From: Gammaproteobacteria bacterium
Lineage (GTDB): Bacteria > Pseudomonadota > Gammaproteobacteria > JAIEPX01
Direction of reading: 5' to 3'
DNA: 44,545 nucleotides
Assembly (NCBI GenBank): GCA_019748175.1
Contig: JAIEPX010000001.1
Span: 1-44,545 of the forward strand
Under the pieces are notes generated by a model. That model saw nothing but the letters and a program-made list of their open reading frames with translations, did no database searches and was not told the DNA's origin. Within the stretch, counting starts at the first letter, position 1. The number at the start of each line of letters is the position of its first letter. Below, one piece after another: positions 44,510 through 44,545 of the stretch. Position numbers and translations under genes: made by a program.

Positions 44510-44545
44510 ATCAATACTCCTTTTGATTTGATTAATTACCGTAAA

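Overview
The window looks like chromosomal DNA of a gammaproteobacterium, most likely from the order Legionellales (Coxiella/Legionella/Aquicella-like). This is inference from gene content: an ankyrin-type protein with a membrane hairpin, a GGA-hairpin regulatory RNA of the Csr/Rsm type, a minCDE locus, long-form fadE, pdhABC, short lipoproteins and secreted Cys-rich proteins, all in moderately AT-rich DNA. No plasmid or prophage backbone is visible. Most of the window is housekeeping sequence, with small accessory patches and many palindromic intergenic repeats.

Layout. Positions 1-1440 (-) hold the N-terminal part of an ankyrin-like protein with a membrane hairpin, cut by the window edge. 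1568-4152 is hupB, tRNA-Val(TAC), tRNA-Asp(GTC), a terminator and ppiD. 4153-5231 has no protein gene but contains a structured RNA (about 4727-4977) with GGA motifs in stacked hairpin loops and its own terminator: a probable CsrA-titrating sRNA. 5232-6310 is a pair of coupled lipoprotein genes. 6381-9340 (-) is a tyrosine recombinase whose stop overlaps the start of NAD-malic enzyme. 9436-12563 holds an O-methyltransferase, a hypothetical gene, two palindromic elements and purB.

12734-18930 is a surface-glycan cluster: NeuD-like acyltransferase, NeuA-like cytidylyltransferase, WbpE-like aminotransferase, WbpM-like dehydratase and UDP-glucose dehydrogenase. The last three overlap by stop/start sharing or nearly do. 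A Bcr-type exporter follows. 20357-23707 is an accessory stretch of unrelated small genes: a divergent SRAP-like protein, a coiled-coil protein, a winged-helix protein and an orphan. 23983-27416 (-) is pdhABC preceded by a 70-residue ORF. 27743-28489 is a glycerophosphodiesterase. 28567-31023 (-) is a defence-type island: an orphan gene with a consensus sigma70 promoter and an AbiEi/AbiEii toxin-antitoxin pair with an operator-like inverted repeat. 31221-44509 holds fadE, a Cys-rich secreted protein, minE-minD-minC, a tight fadD-prpB-prpC-uup-glycosyltransferase operon, a secreted papain-like protein and a tiny secreted protein built of four CGSSKP repeats.

The most interesting non-coding signals are the Csr-type RNA; two inverted copies of a palindromic element whose 53-base cores are almost identical while the arms differ yet stay perfectly self-complementary; a second family of REPIN-like palindromes (5063, 22162, 27577, plus half-sites at 35281 and 43018); a long hairpin at 13511-13692; and a short motif just after three stop codons.
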